Shown here in pieces: positions 1 to 6,582 of a stretch of 8,375 nucleotides of DNA; position 1 is the stretch's first letter, and every line of letters begins with the position of its first letter. The DNA is taken from the NCBI GenBank assembly GCA_964538065.1, contig CAZIDG010000141.1, forward strand, positions 1 to 8,375. The letters are read 5' to 3'. A program made the position numbers and the translations under genes. The notes beneath the pieces are model-generated. The model was not told the DNA's origin. It saw only the letters and a list, made by a program, of their open reading frames with translations, and did not search any database. This stretch comes from G963664225 sp964538065. GTDB taxonomy: Bacteria; Verrucomicrobiota; Verrucomicrobiia; Limisphaerales; UBA1319.

Positions 1-20
1 AGATATCCCATTGAATACGT

Positions 21-59
21 GCAAGGCGCCGGGCGCGGCTGGATCCCGGCGCCTTGTTT
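21..59 (+). terminator. Hairpin terminator of an upstream gene
   Basis: A perfect 12-bp stem is formed by bases 22-33 and 45-56 (CAAGGCGCCGGG pairing with CCCGGCGCCTTG), with an 11-nt loop. A short T-rich stretch (TTT) follows directly. No gene in the window lies upstream, so it probably ends a plus-strand gene to the left. The U-tract is short, so factor-independent termination is likely but not certain. The minus-strand side lacks a T run. Confidence 0.7.
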
Positions 60-138
60 CATGAACACCGTTGGGACGCCGTGCTTAATGATGCTTTTGC
101 CTTGCCGTAGAACGTTTTACACCCCCTCCGGTTCCACC

Positions 139-166
139 TTGCTCCTGTGGCAGTCCTTCCTATAAT
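139..166 (+). promoter_or_regulatory. Promoter of serS-glgA, probably leaderless
   Basis: A perfect -10 hexamer TATAAT (161-166) sits 16 bp downstream of a -35-like TTGCTC (139-144). Only 7 bases separate the -10 box from the serS ATG at 174, so the expected transcription start falls on or next to the A of that ATG. No Shine-Dalgarno sequence precedes the ATG. Together this predicts a leaderless or nearly leaderless mRNA. The perfect -10 box is what is seen; promoter activity and the start point are inferred. Confidence 0.5.
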
Positions 167-173
167 GCCCGGC

Positions 174-1475
174 ATGCTGGACATTAAATTGATTCGGGAA
201 CAAACGGATTTGGCGAAGCAACGTCTGGCTTCCCGCCATGGTGGCGACGAGGCGAAGATCGACGAGGCGCTCGCCCTGGACGAGCAGCGGCGCAAGTTGT
301 TGGCCGAGGTGGAAAACCTTAAAGCCGTGCGTAATCGCGTGTCCAAGGAGATTGGCGCGCTCATGGGACAGAAGAAGACGGCCGAGGCCGAGGCCAAGAA
401 GAAGGAAACACGCGATATCGGTGACCGCATCAGTGCCCTGGACAAGCAGGTGGCCGAGGTGGAACAGGCGCGTGACCAGATTTTGATGCGCCTTCCCAAC
501 CTGCCCCATGCCAGCATTCCGGACGGTCGCGGCTCGGAGGATAATCCGGTGCAGCGCACCTGGAAGGAGCAACCCCAGTTCGCATTCAAGCCCCGCACGC
601 ATATTGAATTGTGCGAGAAGCTCAAGCTGGTGGATTTCACCCGGGGGGCCAAACTCACCGGCAGCGGTTTCCTGCTTTACACCAACTGGGGGGCCCGACT
701 CGAACGCGCCCTCATCCAGTTTTTGCTTGATCTGCACATCACCGAACACGGTTACACCGAGGTTTCGCCACCGTTCATGGTCACGCGCGAGTGCATGACC
801 GGCGTGGGGCAGTTCCCCAAGTTCATGGATCAGGCGTATGCGGTGCGTGAAGGCGAGGACAACGGAACACTGGGCAAGCTCTATCTGGTCCCCACGGCGG
901 AGGCCCCGGTGGCGAACATCCACCGCGAGGAGATTTTGAAGGAAAACCAGTTGCCCATTTATTACTGTGCGTACAGCCCGTGCTTCCGTGCCGAGGCAGG
1001 CGCTGCCGGTGTAGGCACCCGCGGGCTGATCCGCGTTCATCAGTTTGACAAGGTTGAGTTGATCAAGATCGTCAAACCCGAGGAAAGCTACGCCGAGTTG
1101 GAGAAGCTGGTGGCCAATGCCGAAACGGTGCTTCAACGGCTGGAGCTGCACTACCGCACGATCCTCCTGTGCACGGGCGACATGGGTTTCGCAAGCGCCA
1201 AGACCTACGACATCGAGGTGTGGGCGCCCGGACAGGGACAATACCTTGAGGTGTCGAGCTGCTCGAATTGCGAGGACTTCCAGGCCCGCCGCATGAGCTT
1301 GCGCTATAAGACCGAGTCGGGCGAAAACCGGCTTCCGCACATTCTCAACGGCAGCGGCACCGCTCTGGCCCGTTTGTTCGTGGCCCTGGTGGAAACGCAT
1401 CAGCAGGCCGATGGCTCGATCCGGATCCCGCAGGCCCTGCAGCCTTATCTCAAGACTGATCGCATTACCGCGTGA
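174..1475 (+). CDS. serS: Seryl-tRNA synthetase (class II)
   Basis: Cytoplasmic enzyme that activates serine with ATP and charges tRNA-Ser (and tRNA-Sec where present). The 433-residue product has the usual family length and order. The N-terminus MLDIKLIRE is typical, which is why the ATG at 174 is chosen over in-frame GTG 147 and ATG 165; both of those lie upstream of or within the -10 box. A charged heptad-rich stretch at about residues 28-102 is the antiparallel coiled-coil arm that grips the long variable arm of tRNA-Ser. The class II core follows: motif 1 around residues 192-203, the serine-binding TAE at 241-243, motif 2 starting FRAEAG at 271 and running into TRGLIRVHQF, and motif 3 around NGSGTALAR at 392-400. 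In motif 2 the residues before TRG are VG, where E. coli and Bacillus enzymes have RD. The stop overlaps the start of glgA. Identification is secure. Confidence 0.97.
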   Translation: MLDIKLIREQTDLAKQRLASRHGGDEAKIDEALALDEQRRKLLAEVENLKAVRNRVSKEIGALMGQKKTAEAEAKKKETRDIGDRISALDKQVAEVEQARDQILMRLPNLPHASIPDGRGSEDNPVQRTWKEQPQFAFKPRTHIELCEKLKLVDFTRGAKLTGSGFLLYTNWGARLERALIQFLLDLHITEHGYTEVSPPFMVTRECMTGVGQFPKFMDQAYAVREGEDNGTLGKLYLVPTAEAPVANIHREEILKENQLPIYYCAYSPCFRAEAGAAGVGTRGLIRVHQFDKVELIKIVKPEESYAELEKLVANAETVLQRLELHYRTILLCTGDMGFASAKTYDIEVWAPGQGQYLEVSSCSNCEDFQARRMSLRYKTESGENRLPHILNGSGTALARLFVALVETHQQADGSIRIPQALQPYLKTDRITA

Positions 1476-2929
1476 CCCGTCCGTTGAAAATCCTGCTCGC
1501 GAGTTCAGAGGTCCACCCGTATTCGAAAACGGGTGGCCTCGCTGACATGGTGGGTGCACTGGCCAAGAGCCTGGCCGCTCTTGGGCATACGGTGGGCATT
1601 ATCACGCCCCTTTACGAAGGCATCCGGGAACGCTTTCCCAAAATCAAACGGTTTGACTGGGAAATGAAGCTGCCCCTGGGCTCGGAGACCGTGTCAGCGC
1701 GGGTTTGGACACTGGCGCACGGCCAGGCCACGGTCTATTTCATCGACCAGCCGGGGTTTTTCGAGCGCCGTTTCCTCTACCAGGAAAATGGCATCGATTA
1801 TCCTGATAATGCCGAGCGCTTCATTTTCCTCTCGAAAGCGGTCGCGCATCTGGCCCGCTACCTCCCATGGCAGCCCGAGGTCGTCCATGTCCATGACTGG
1901 CAGGTGGGCCTCGTCCCTCTGTTCCTGGAACATCAGAGGCGGCATGAGAACTGGCTCAAGGCGCCCCATTCCTGCCTGACCATCCATAATGTGGCCTACC
2001 AGGGGGTGTTCCCCAATTACAAATACTGGCTGACCAACCTGCCCTGGGATTATTTTCACCCTGCTGGCGTGGAGTATTACGCCAATCTCAACTGCCTCAA
2101 GGCGGCCATCAATTTCTCCCATCGCATCACCACCGTCAGCCCCCGCTATGCCATTGAGATGATGACGCCTGCCGTGGGGTACGGCATGGACGGCATCCTC
2201 CTGGCCCGGCGCGACCGTGTCTCGGGCATCCTCAACGGCGCCGATTACTCGGATTGGAAGACTGTCGGCAATCCGCATCTGCGCCACAGCTACGACCTGC
2301 GCCGCATGAAGGGCAAAACGGCGGAAAAGCTCGATTTGCAAAAGGAGATGGGGCTGCCCCAGGATGCCACAATTCCTCTCTTTGGCAATGTGGGCCGCCT
2401 GGCAGATCAGAAGGGGATCGACATCATGCTGGGCGCCCTGGAGGATTTGCTGGCCGAACGGATGCAGTTCATCAGCCTGGGCAATGGAGCGCCTGCCTTC
2501 GAGAAAGCGATCCTGGACCTGGCGGCCCGCTATCCCAAACAGGTGGCGGTGAAGATTGGTTATGATACGGGCCTTTCTCACAGGATCGAGGCGGGGTGCG
2601 ATTTCTACCTCATGCCCTCGCTCTACGAACCGTGCGGTCTCAACCAGCTCTATAGCCTGCGCTATGGGACCATTCCCATAGTGCGTGCCACCGGTGGGCT
2701 CGACAACTCCGTGATCGATATTACCGAGGCCATGGAAAAGGCCGACGGGATTAAATTTAAGGAATACTCCGCGCTTGCCCTGGCACATGCGATGCGCAAG
2801 GCGTTGGCCCTTTACCAGGAGCCCTTGCTGCTCAAACATTTCCAGCGTAATGGCATGAAGGCTGATTTCTCCTGGGAAAAGACCGCCGGGGCCTATGCTC
2901 AGGTCTATCATCAGGCTCTCAAGGATTGA
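1472..2929 (+). CDS. glgA: Glycogen synthase, ADP-glucose type (GT5)
   Basis: Transfers glucose from ADP-glucose to the non-reducing end of a growing alpha-1,4-glucan, the elongation step of bacterial glycogen synthesis in the cytoplasm. The 485-residue length fits bacterial GlgA. The N-terminal Rossmann domain starts KILLASSEVHP and carries the ADP-glucose motif KTGGLAD at 19-25, then HDWQ at 141-144. The C-terminal domain has GRLADQKG at 308-315 (R309 and K314 matching the conserved Arg/Lys pair) and EPCGL at 386-390, whose Glu matches the catalytic-site glutamate, followed by YGTIPIVRATGGL. The GTG start at 1472 overlaps the serS TGA as GTGA. There is no clear Shine-Dalgarno, so re-initiation after serS termination is the likely route of translation. 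An in-frame TTG at 1484 is a weaker alternative. No other glg genes are in view. No clear terminator follows. Confidence 0.97.
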   Translation: MTRPLKILLASSEVHPYSKTGGLADMVGALAKSLAALGHTVGIITPLYEGIRERFPKIKRFDWEMKLPLGSETVSARVWTLAHGQATVYFIDQPGFFERRFLYQENGIDYPDNAERFIFLSKAVAHLARYLPWQPEVVHVHDWQVGLVPLFLEHQRRHENWLKAPHSCLTIHNVAYQGVFPNYKYWLTNLPWDYFHPAGVEYYANLNCLKAAINFSHRITTVSPRYAIEMMTPAVGYGMDGILLARRDRVSGILNGADYSDWKTVGNPHLRHSYDLRRMKGKTAEKLDLQKEMGLPQDATIPLFGNVGRLADQKGIDIMLGALEDLLAERMQFISLGNGAPAFEKAILDLAARYPKQVAVKIGYDTGLSHRIEAGCDFYLMPSLYEPCGLNQLYSLRYGTIPIVRATGGLDNSVIDITEAMEKADGIKFKEYSALALAHAMRKALALYQEPLLLKHFQRNGMKADFSWEKTAGAYAQVYHQALKD

Positions 2930-2959
2930 CGGCTCATTGCCTCCAGCCTCCTTATTCGA

Positions 2960-2988
2960 TTGTCAGTGTCCATGCGGGACGATAGTTT
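2960..2988 (+). promoter_or_regulatory. Possible promoter of the hybrid kinase gene
   Basis: A near-consensus -35 TTGTCA (2960-2965) is followed after 17 bp by a weak -10 candidate TAGTTT (2983-2988, 3 of 6 consensus bases). It lies in the 71-bp gap between glgA and the first possible kinase start at 3001, in a locally AT-richer stretch. The spacing is ideal but the -10 is poor, so read-through from serS-glgA is an equally good explanation of expression. Confidence 0.3.
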
Positions 2989-3009
2989 TAACGGACCATC
3001 GTGGAATTT

Positions 3010-3064
3010 TCGCGCTTCATGGAGCGTTTTTTGTCTGCGTCCGGAGCAGCCTGGGGAGTGCTGA
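3010..3064. repeat. 55-bp contig-end overlap, left copy
   Basis: This 55-bp sequence, ending exactly at the N gap, is identical base for base to 3165-3219, which begins exactly after the gap. Two copies touching both edges of a gap are the signature of an unmerged contig overlap rather than a biological repeat. It encodes the same N-terminal residues of the kinase (SRFMERF onward) as the right copy. Confidence 0.95.
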
Positions 3065-3164
3065 NNNNNNNNNNNNNNNNNNNNNNNNNNNNNNNNNNNN
3101 NNNNNNNNNNNNNNNNNNNNNNNNNNNNNNNNNNNNNNNNNNNNNNNNNNNNNNNNNNNNNNNN
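3065..3164. other. Assembly gap of exactly 100 N
   Basis: Exactly 100 consecutive N bases, the conventional filler for a scaffold join of unknown size. Because the sequence on both sides is the same 55 bp, the true missing length is most likely negative: the two contigs overlap, and nothing is actually absent. Confidence 0.97.
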
Positions 3165-3219
3165 TCGCGCTTCATGGAGCGTTTTTTGTCTGCGTCCGGA
3201 GCAGCCTGGGGAGTGCTGA
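3165..3219. repeat. 55-bp contig-end overlap, right copy
   Basis: Exact duplicate of 3010-3064 that starts directly at the right edge of the gap. Merging the two copies removes 155 bp and joins GTG 3001 to the downstream kinase frame with no frameshift or stop. Confidence 0.95.
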
Positions 3220-5783
3220 TCATCTCTCTGTTGGCTACTGCGGGCGTATACCACTGGGCACGCGAGCAGGCCTTCCATCATCAGCAAGTCCGGTTTGACC
3301 AGGCGGTGGCGAAGTTTCGCCACACCATGGAGGTCAATTTCTCGGTTTACTACAACATCCTCAACGCGCTGAAATCCTTTAGCATCCCTTCACGCACGCC
3401 GGCTGAGTTCCGTCAGTTCGTCAAGGGCCTGGACATGGACCAGGACCACCGTTTTGTGTACGATTTCGGGTATGTTGAACGGGTGCGGGCACAAGACCTG
3501 CCCCATTTTCTTTCCTACGCACGCTCCATGGGCATGGATGAGAAACATGCCCCTGAATTGACCACGATCACCAATGAGGATTTTGTTCTGGTTCATTGGG
3601 ACGATTTTGGCGTTCATACCAACGCGGCCATGGCCTCGCTCATCATTCGGGAACCCCGCCGCGTGGCCGCCATGCGCAAGGCATGTGATCTGAACAGCAT
3701 CGCAAGCACCGAGGCGCTGGAGGTGCGTGTGGGCAGGGATGTCCTGAAGGCAGGCGGGTTCATCATGTATGCGCCCGTCTATGCGCTGGATGCGCCCACC
3801 GGAACCCTTGAGGAGCGTCGAGCCGCCCTCAAAGGCTTCGTTTTTGCCTCGGTGTCCATTTCTGAATTTTGGGACCATATCTACCTGACCACCAGTGAGC
3901 CGGATATTGATTTTGAGGTGTATGATGGCCGGACCATGAATGCGGACAAGCTGTGGCATGATTGCCAACCGCAGATGAATGGAACGGTTCCTGCGCCAGG
4001 ATCGCGCCCTCCGCGCTTCAAGACGGTCAACGCCCTGGCGGGTGTGGGGCGGGAATGGAGTTTTTACCATGCCAGTCTGCCTTCCTTTGAAGTCACCTCC
4101 AGCACAAGGATGCCGCTCCTGTTTTTGTGGTGCGGCGGGTGTGGGAGTCTCCTCCTGTTTGTGTTGTCATTCATGCAAGTCAAGGCCCGCCAGCGGGCCG
4201 AACGACTCGCCCAGGAGTTGCGTGTGGTCAACGATACCCTGGCCGAGGGGGCCGAACGCCTCTCCGTCACCCTTGGTTCCATTCATGACGGTGTGATGGC
4301 CCTGGACAACCAGGGCAGGATTGTGCTCATGAATCCTGCCGCCGAGTCGCTCACCGGTTGCACGCTGGCCAGCGCCACCGGCAAGGGCCTTTCCGAGGTC
4401 TTCGTTGCCGTGGATGCCGAAACCGGGGCCTCGTTGAGCCTGCCCCTGGAAAATGTGCTTCGGACAGGCCAGCATTGGGGCAGCCACAGTGCCATCCGCC
4501 TGACGGGCAGGGGCGATAATAATCCAATCCTTGAAATCGCCCTGTCCCCACTGCGCGATCCCCAAGGCGCCTCCGTTGGCCTGGTGCTCGTTTTCCGCGA
4601 TGTCACCGAGCGGCGCAAATTAATCGAGGAACAAATCAAAAGGAGCAAGCTCGAATCGATCGGCCTCCTGGCGGGAGGCATTGCTCATGATTTCAACAAC
4701 CTCCTGACCACCATTAACGGCAATATCTCCATGGCGGCCATGGAGCCGGGTGTTCCCAGTTCCGTTCGTGAGTTCCTGCGAGACGCCGAGTCCGCTGGCG
4801 GACGAGCGCGCGATCTCACCCAGCAGTTGCTTACCTTTGCCAAAGGGGGTGCCCCCGTGCGCAAGACCACACTGCTCAACAGGATCATCCGCGATTCGGC
4901 CCGGTTTGGCACGCACGGCTCCAAGGTTGCCTGCAATTGCATCCTTCCTGGGGATTTGTGGCCGGTCGATGCCGATGCCGTCCAGATGGGGCAGGTGATT
5001 CACAACATGGTCATCAATGCCGCGCAGGCCATGCCGGAGGGGGGTACCGTGACCATCCGCGGGGAAAATGTGACCCTCGATTCCCGGGACTCCAACGAGC
5101 TTGCTCCCGGACGTTATGTGAAGATTTCGATCGAGGACTGCGGCACCGGCATTGCCCCGGCGCATTTGCCGAAGATCTTTGATCCGTATTTCTCAACCAA
5201 GCAACGTGGCAGTGGGCTGGGGTTGGCCACCGCCTATTCCATCATCAAGCGCCATGAAGGCGTCATCACCGTCCAATCCGAGCCCGGACGGGGTACCCGG
5301 TTTGAAATCTTCCTTCCTGCCTCGACCCAGCCGGTGGAGGAGGGCATGGCGTGCCAACAGGTTCCGGTCGCATCCGGCCATGGATCCATCCTCATCATGG
5401 ATGATGAACCAGGCGTCCGCACCATGCTGGCTCGGATGCTGGAGCGGCTGGGTTACCAGGTGACAGCAACTGCGGAAGGTGCTGAAGCTGTGCAGAGTTA
5501 CTCCGAGGCACAACAACAGGGACGGCCCATCGACCTTGTCATCCTCGATCTGACGGTGCCCGGAGGCATGGGAGGGGAACAGGCCTTCCGGCAGATCCTG
5601 GCTCTCGATCCCGGTGCCCGCGGGGTTGTCTCCAGCGGGTATTCAGACAATCCCGTCATGGCCAATTTCAAGTCCCATGGCTTTGTGGCCGCCTTGCCCA
5701 AGCCGTTTGGCATTGACCAGCTCGGGGAAACCCTGGCCCAGGTTTTATCGAACACGTCAGGGGTCCCCAGCGTCCAACGGTAA
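3174..5783 (+). CDS. Hybrid sensor histidine kinase (CHASE-PAS-HisKA-HATPase-REC)
   Basis: Inner-membrane sensor kinase of about 869 residues (numbered from ATG 3174). One TM helix at about 10-28 and a second at 313-335 bracket a periplasmic region that fits a CHASE ligand-binding domain (about 40-230). After a short linker come a PAS domain (about 363-470), a HisKA domain with H-box GGIAHDFNNLL (H505), a HATPase with N-box (NMVINAAQAM), G1 DCGTGI, F-box DPYFSTK and G2 GSGLGLA, then a receiver domain with acidic pair D743/D744, phosphoacceptor D792 (LDLTVPGG) and K843 (LPKPF). No DNA-binding output is present, so phosphate must pass to a separate partner not in the window. The N-terminus spans an assembly gap. 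In the merged sequence a TAA at 2989-2991 closes the frame, so the start is GTG 3001 (about 875 residues) or this ATG, whose duplicate is at 3019. Any frame read through the gap from the glgA end is artefactual. The signal sensed is unknown. Confidence 0.93.
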   Translation: MERFLSASGAAWGVLIISLLATAGVYHWAREQAFHHQQVRFDQAVAKFRHTMEVNFSVYYNILNALKSFSIPSRTPAEFRQFVKGLDMDQDHRFVYDFGYVERVRAQDLPHFLSYARSMGMDEKHAPELTTITNEDFVLVHWDDFGVHTNAAMASLIIREPRRVAAMRKACDLNSIASTEALEVRVGRDVLKAGGFIMYAPVYALDAPTGTLEERRAALKGFVFASVSISEFWDHIYLTTSEPDIDFEVYDGRTMNADKLWHDCQPQMNGTVPAPGSRPPRFKTVNALAGVGREWSFYHASLPSFEVTSSTRMPLLFLWCGGCGSLLLFVLSFMQVKARQRAERLAQELRVVNDTLAEGAERLSVTLGSIHDGVMALDNQGRIVLMNPAAESLTGCTLASATGKGLSEVFVAVDAETGASLSLPLENVLRTGQHWGSHSAIRLTGRGDNNPILEIALSPLRDPQGASVGLVLVFRDVTERRKLIEEQIKRSKLESIGLLAGGIAHDFNNLLTTINGNISMAAMEPGVPSSVREFLRDAESAGGRARDLTQQLLTFAKGGAPVRKTTLLNRIIRDSARFGTHGSKVACNCILPGDLWPVDADAVQMGQVIHNMVINAAQAMPEGGTVTIRGENVTLDSRDSNELAPGRYVKISIEDCGTGIAPAHLPKIFDPYFSTKQRGSGLGLATAYSIIKRHEGVITVQSEPGRGTRFEIFLPASTQPVEEGMACQQVPVASGHGSILIMDDEPGVRTMLARMLERLGYQVTATAEGAEAVQSYSEAQQQGRPIDLVILDLTVPGGMGGEQAFRQILALDPGARGVVSSGYSDNPVMANFKSHGFVAALPKPFGIDQLGETLAQVLSNTSGVPSVQR

Positions 5784-5786
5784 AGG

Positions 5787-5812
5787 CGCTCCCCTGGAAG
5801 ACAGGGGATGCG
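5787..5812 (+). other. Intergenic hairpin after the kinase stop
   Basis: Three bases after the kinase TAA, TCCCCTG (5790-5796) pairs perfectly with CAGGGGA (5802-5808) around a GAAGA loop. CGC/GCG extends the stem across a single bulged T. No T run follows, so it is not a standard intrinsic terminator. It could attenuate or process the transcript before the next gene, whose AAGGA ribosome site begins only 14 nt further on. Confidence 0.4.
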
Positions 5813-5835
5813 ACGTCTGTCCTGCAAGGAATTTT

Positions 5836-6561
5836 ATGAAAAACTGCATCCCGTGCATGCTGGTGTTATGGGCCACCTGTTCCCTGGCCTTTGCCGACAA
5901 CACGTCCCTCATGTCCGAGCCCCTCATGCGCCAGGGGTTGGACCGGCTTCGTGTTGAACAAGGCGATGCCGCGAAACTTCAGCAGGCCCGCCAGCTCTTC
6001 ATTCCGCACCATCTATCAAGCCTTCAGGTCAAGACCATCGCCATGACCTTTGGGGACGATGGTGCCCGGCTGGATTTTGCCCTGGCGGCGTACCCTCGCG
6101 TGGTGGACCCGGAGAATTTTTATGAGGTGTACGATGCCTTCCATACCTTCTCCAAGATGATGCGCCTGCACGACCAGATTCACATGCAGCCAGCATCAGG
6201 AGGCATGCCGCCCCATGTGCCGCCCGTGCGCCTGGTGTCTCAGCAGGATCTTGACGAGATTCTGGCCACCATTCGCAATGCCTCGTTCGACAAGGACAAG
6301 CTGCGCCTGGCGCGCCAGATCATCGGCGCCAAAAAGGCCTTCCTTTCACGCCAGATCAAGGAGATCCTGCGCCTGTTCGATTTCGAAGATGGCCGGCTCG
6401 ACGCCGCCAAATTCGCCTACGATTACGTGGTCGATCCGCAGAACTATTTCGTCGTGTACGACACCTTTTCGTTCAATAACCAGAAGGAACAGCTTGCCCA
6501 GTACATCGAAAAGAAACAGCGCCCTCCGCAGACCGTAACCCCTGAACAACCGGAGCGTTGA
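5836..6561 (+). CDS. Secreted protein with two tandem DUF4476-like domains
   Basis: A 241-residue protein of unknown function. The ATG at 5836 is chosen because AAGGA (5826-5830) lies 5 nt upstream and because it opens directly into a signal peptide (MKNCIPCMLVLWATCSLAFA) with likely signal-peptidase I cleavage before DNTS. The Cys at 15 is not in a good lipobox, so a periplasmic or exported soluble protein is favoured over a lipoprotein. The mature part contains two related units. Unit 1 (about 32-115) contains DPENFYEVYDAF; unit 2 (about 136-224) contains FDKDKLRLAR, LFDFEDGRLDAAKFAYDYVVDPQNYFVVYDTFSF in pieces matching the DUF4476 pattern. A Pro/Gly/Met-rich linker (116-135) joins them. 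DUF4476 is a helical family best known to me from Bacteroidetes secreted proteins, without an assigned role. It follows the kinase by 52 bp on the same strand, so co-transcription is possible. Family call is from recognised motifs only. Confidence 0.82.
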   Translation: MKNCIPCMLVLWATCSLAFADNTSLMSEPLMRQGLDRLRVEQGDAAKLQQARQLFIPHHLSSLQVKTIAMTFGDDGARLDFALAAYPRVVDPENFYEVYDAFHTFSKMMRLHDQIHMQPASGGMPPHVPPVRLVSQQDLDEILATIRNASFDKDKLRLARQIIGAKKAFLSRQIKEILRLFDFEDGRLDAAKFAYDYVVDPQNYFVVYDTFSFNNQKEQLAQYIEKKQRPPQTVTPEQPER

Positions 6562-6577
6562 TCCCTGCCGGCTGTTC
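6544..6577. terminator. Possible bidirectional hairpin between convergent genes
   Basis: GAACAACCGG (6544-6553) pairs with CCGGCTGTTC (6568-6577) with a single A-C mismatch around a 14-nt loop. It spans the stop codon of the DUF4476 gene and most of the 21-bp space before the stop of the convergent fucosidase gene. There is no U-tract on either strand. Its position between two converging 3' ends suggests a shared transcription end, but the structure alone is weak. Confidence 0.3.
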
Positions 6578-6582
6578 GCGGT

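Noticed and set aside
117..1559. 480-codon open frame on the minus strand opposite serS
   Set aside because: It is antisense to an unmistakable seryl-tRNA synthetase, has no recognisable motifs, and arises from third-position GC bias.
1694..2911. 405-codon open frame on the minus strand opposite glgA
   Set aside because: Shadow of glgA, with no motifs or start context.
2921..2953. Weak hairpin after glgA (AAGG/CCTT and GGCT/AGCC)
   Set aside because: The stems are only 4 bp each, separated by unequal internal loops, with no T run; not enough to call a terminator.
2895..3164. N-terminal extension of the kinase frame back into glgA and through the N block
   Set aside because: It depends on the artificial gap length. 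After merging the duplicated 55 bp, the kinase frame is a different one and is closed by TAA at 2989-2991.
3010..3219. Direct repeat or insertion flanked by 55-bp duplications as a biological event
   Set aside because: The copies abut exactly 100 N on both sides, which fits an assembly overlap much better than a target duplication or integration.
5614..5835. Upstream extension of the DUF4476 gene into the kinase receiver region
   Set aside because: The ATG at 5836 has a good AAGGA site and begins a signal peptide; the extension overlaps the conserved kinase C-terminus out of frame.
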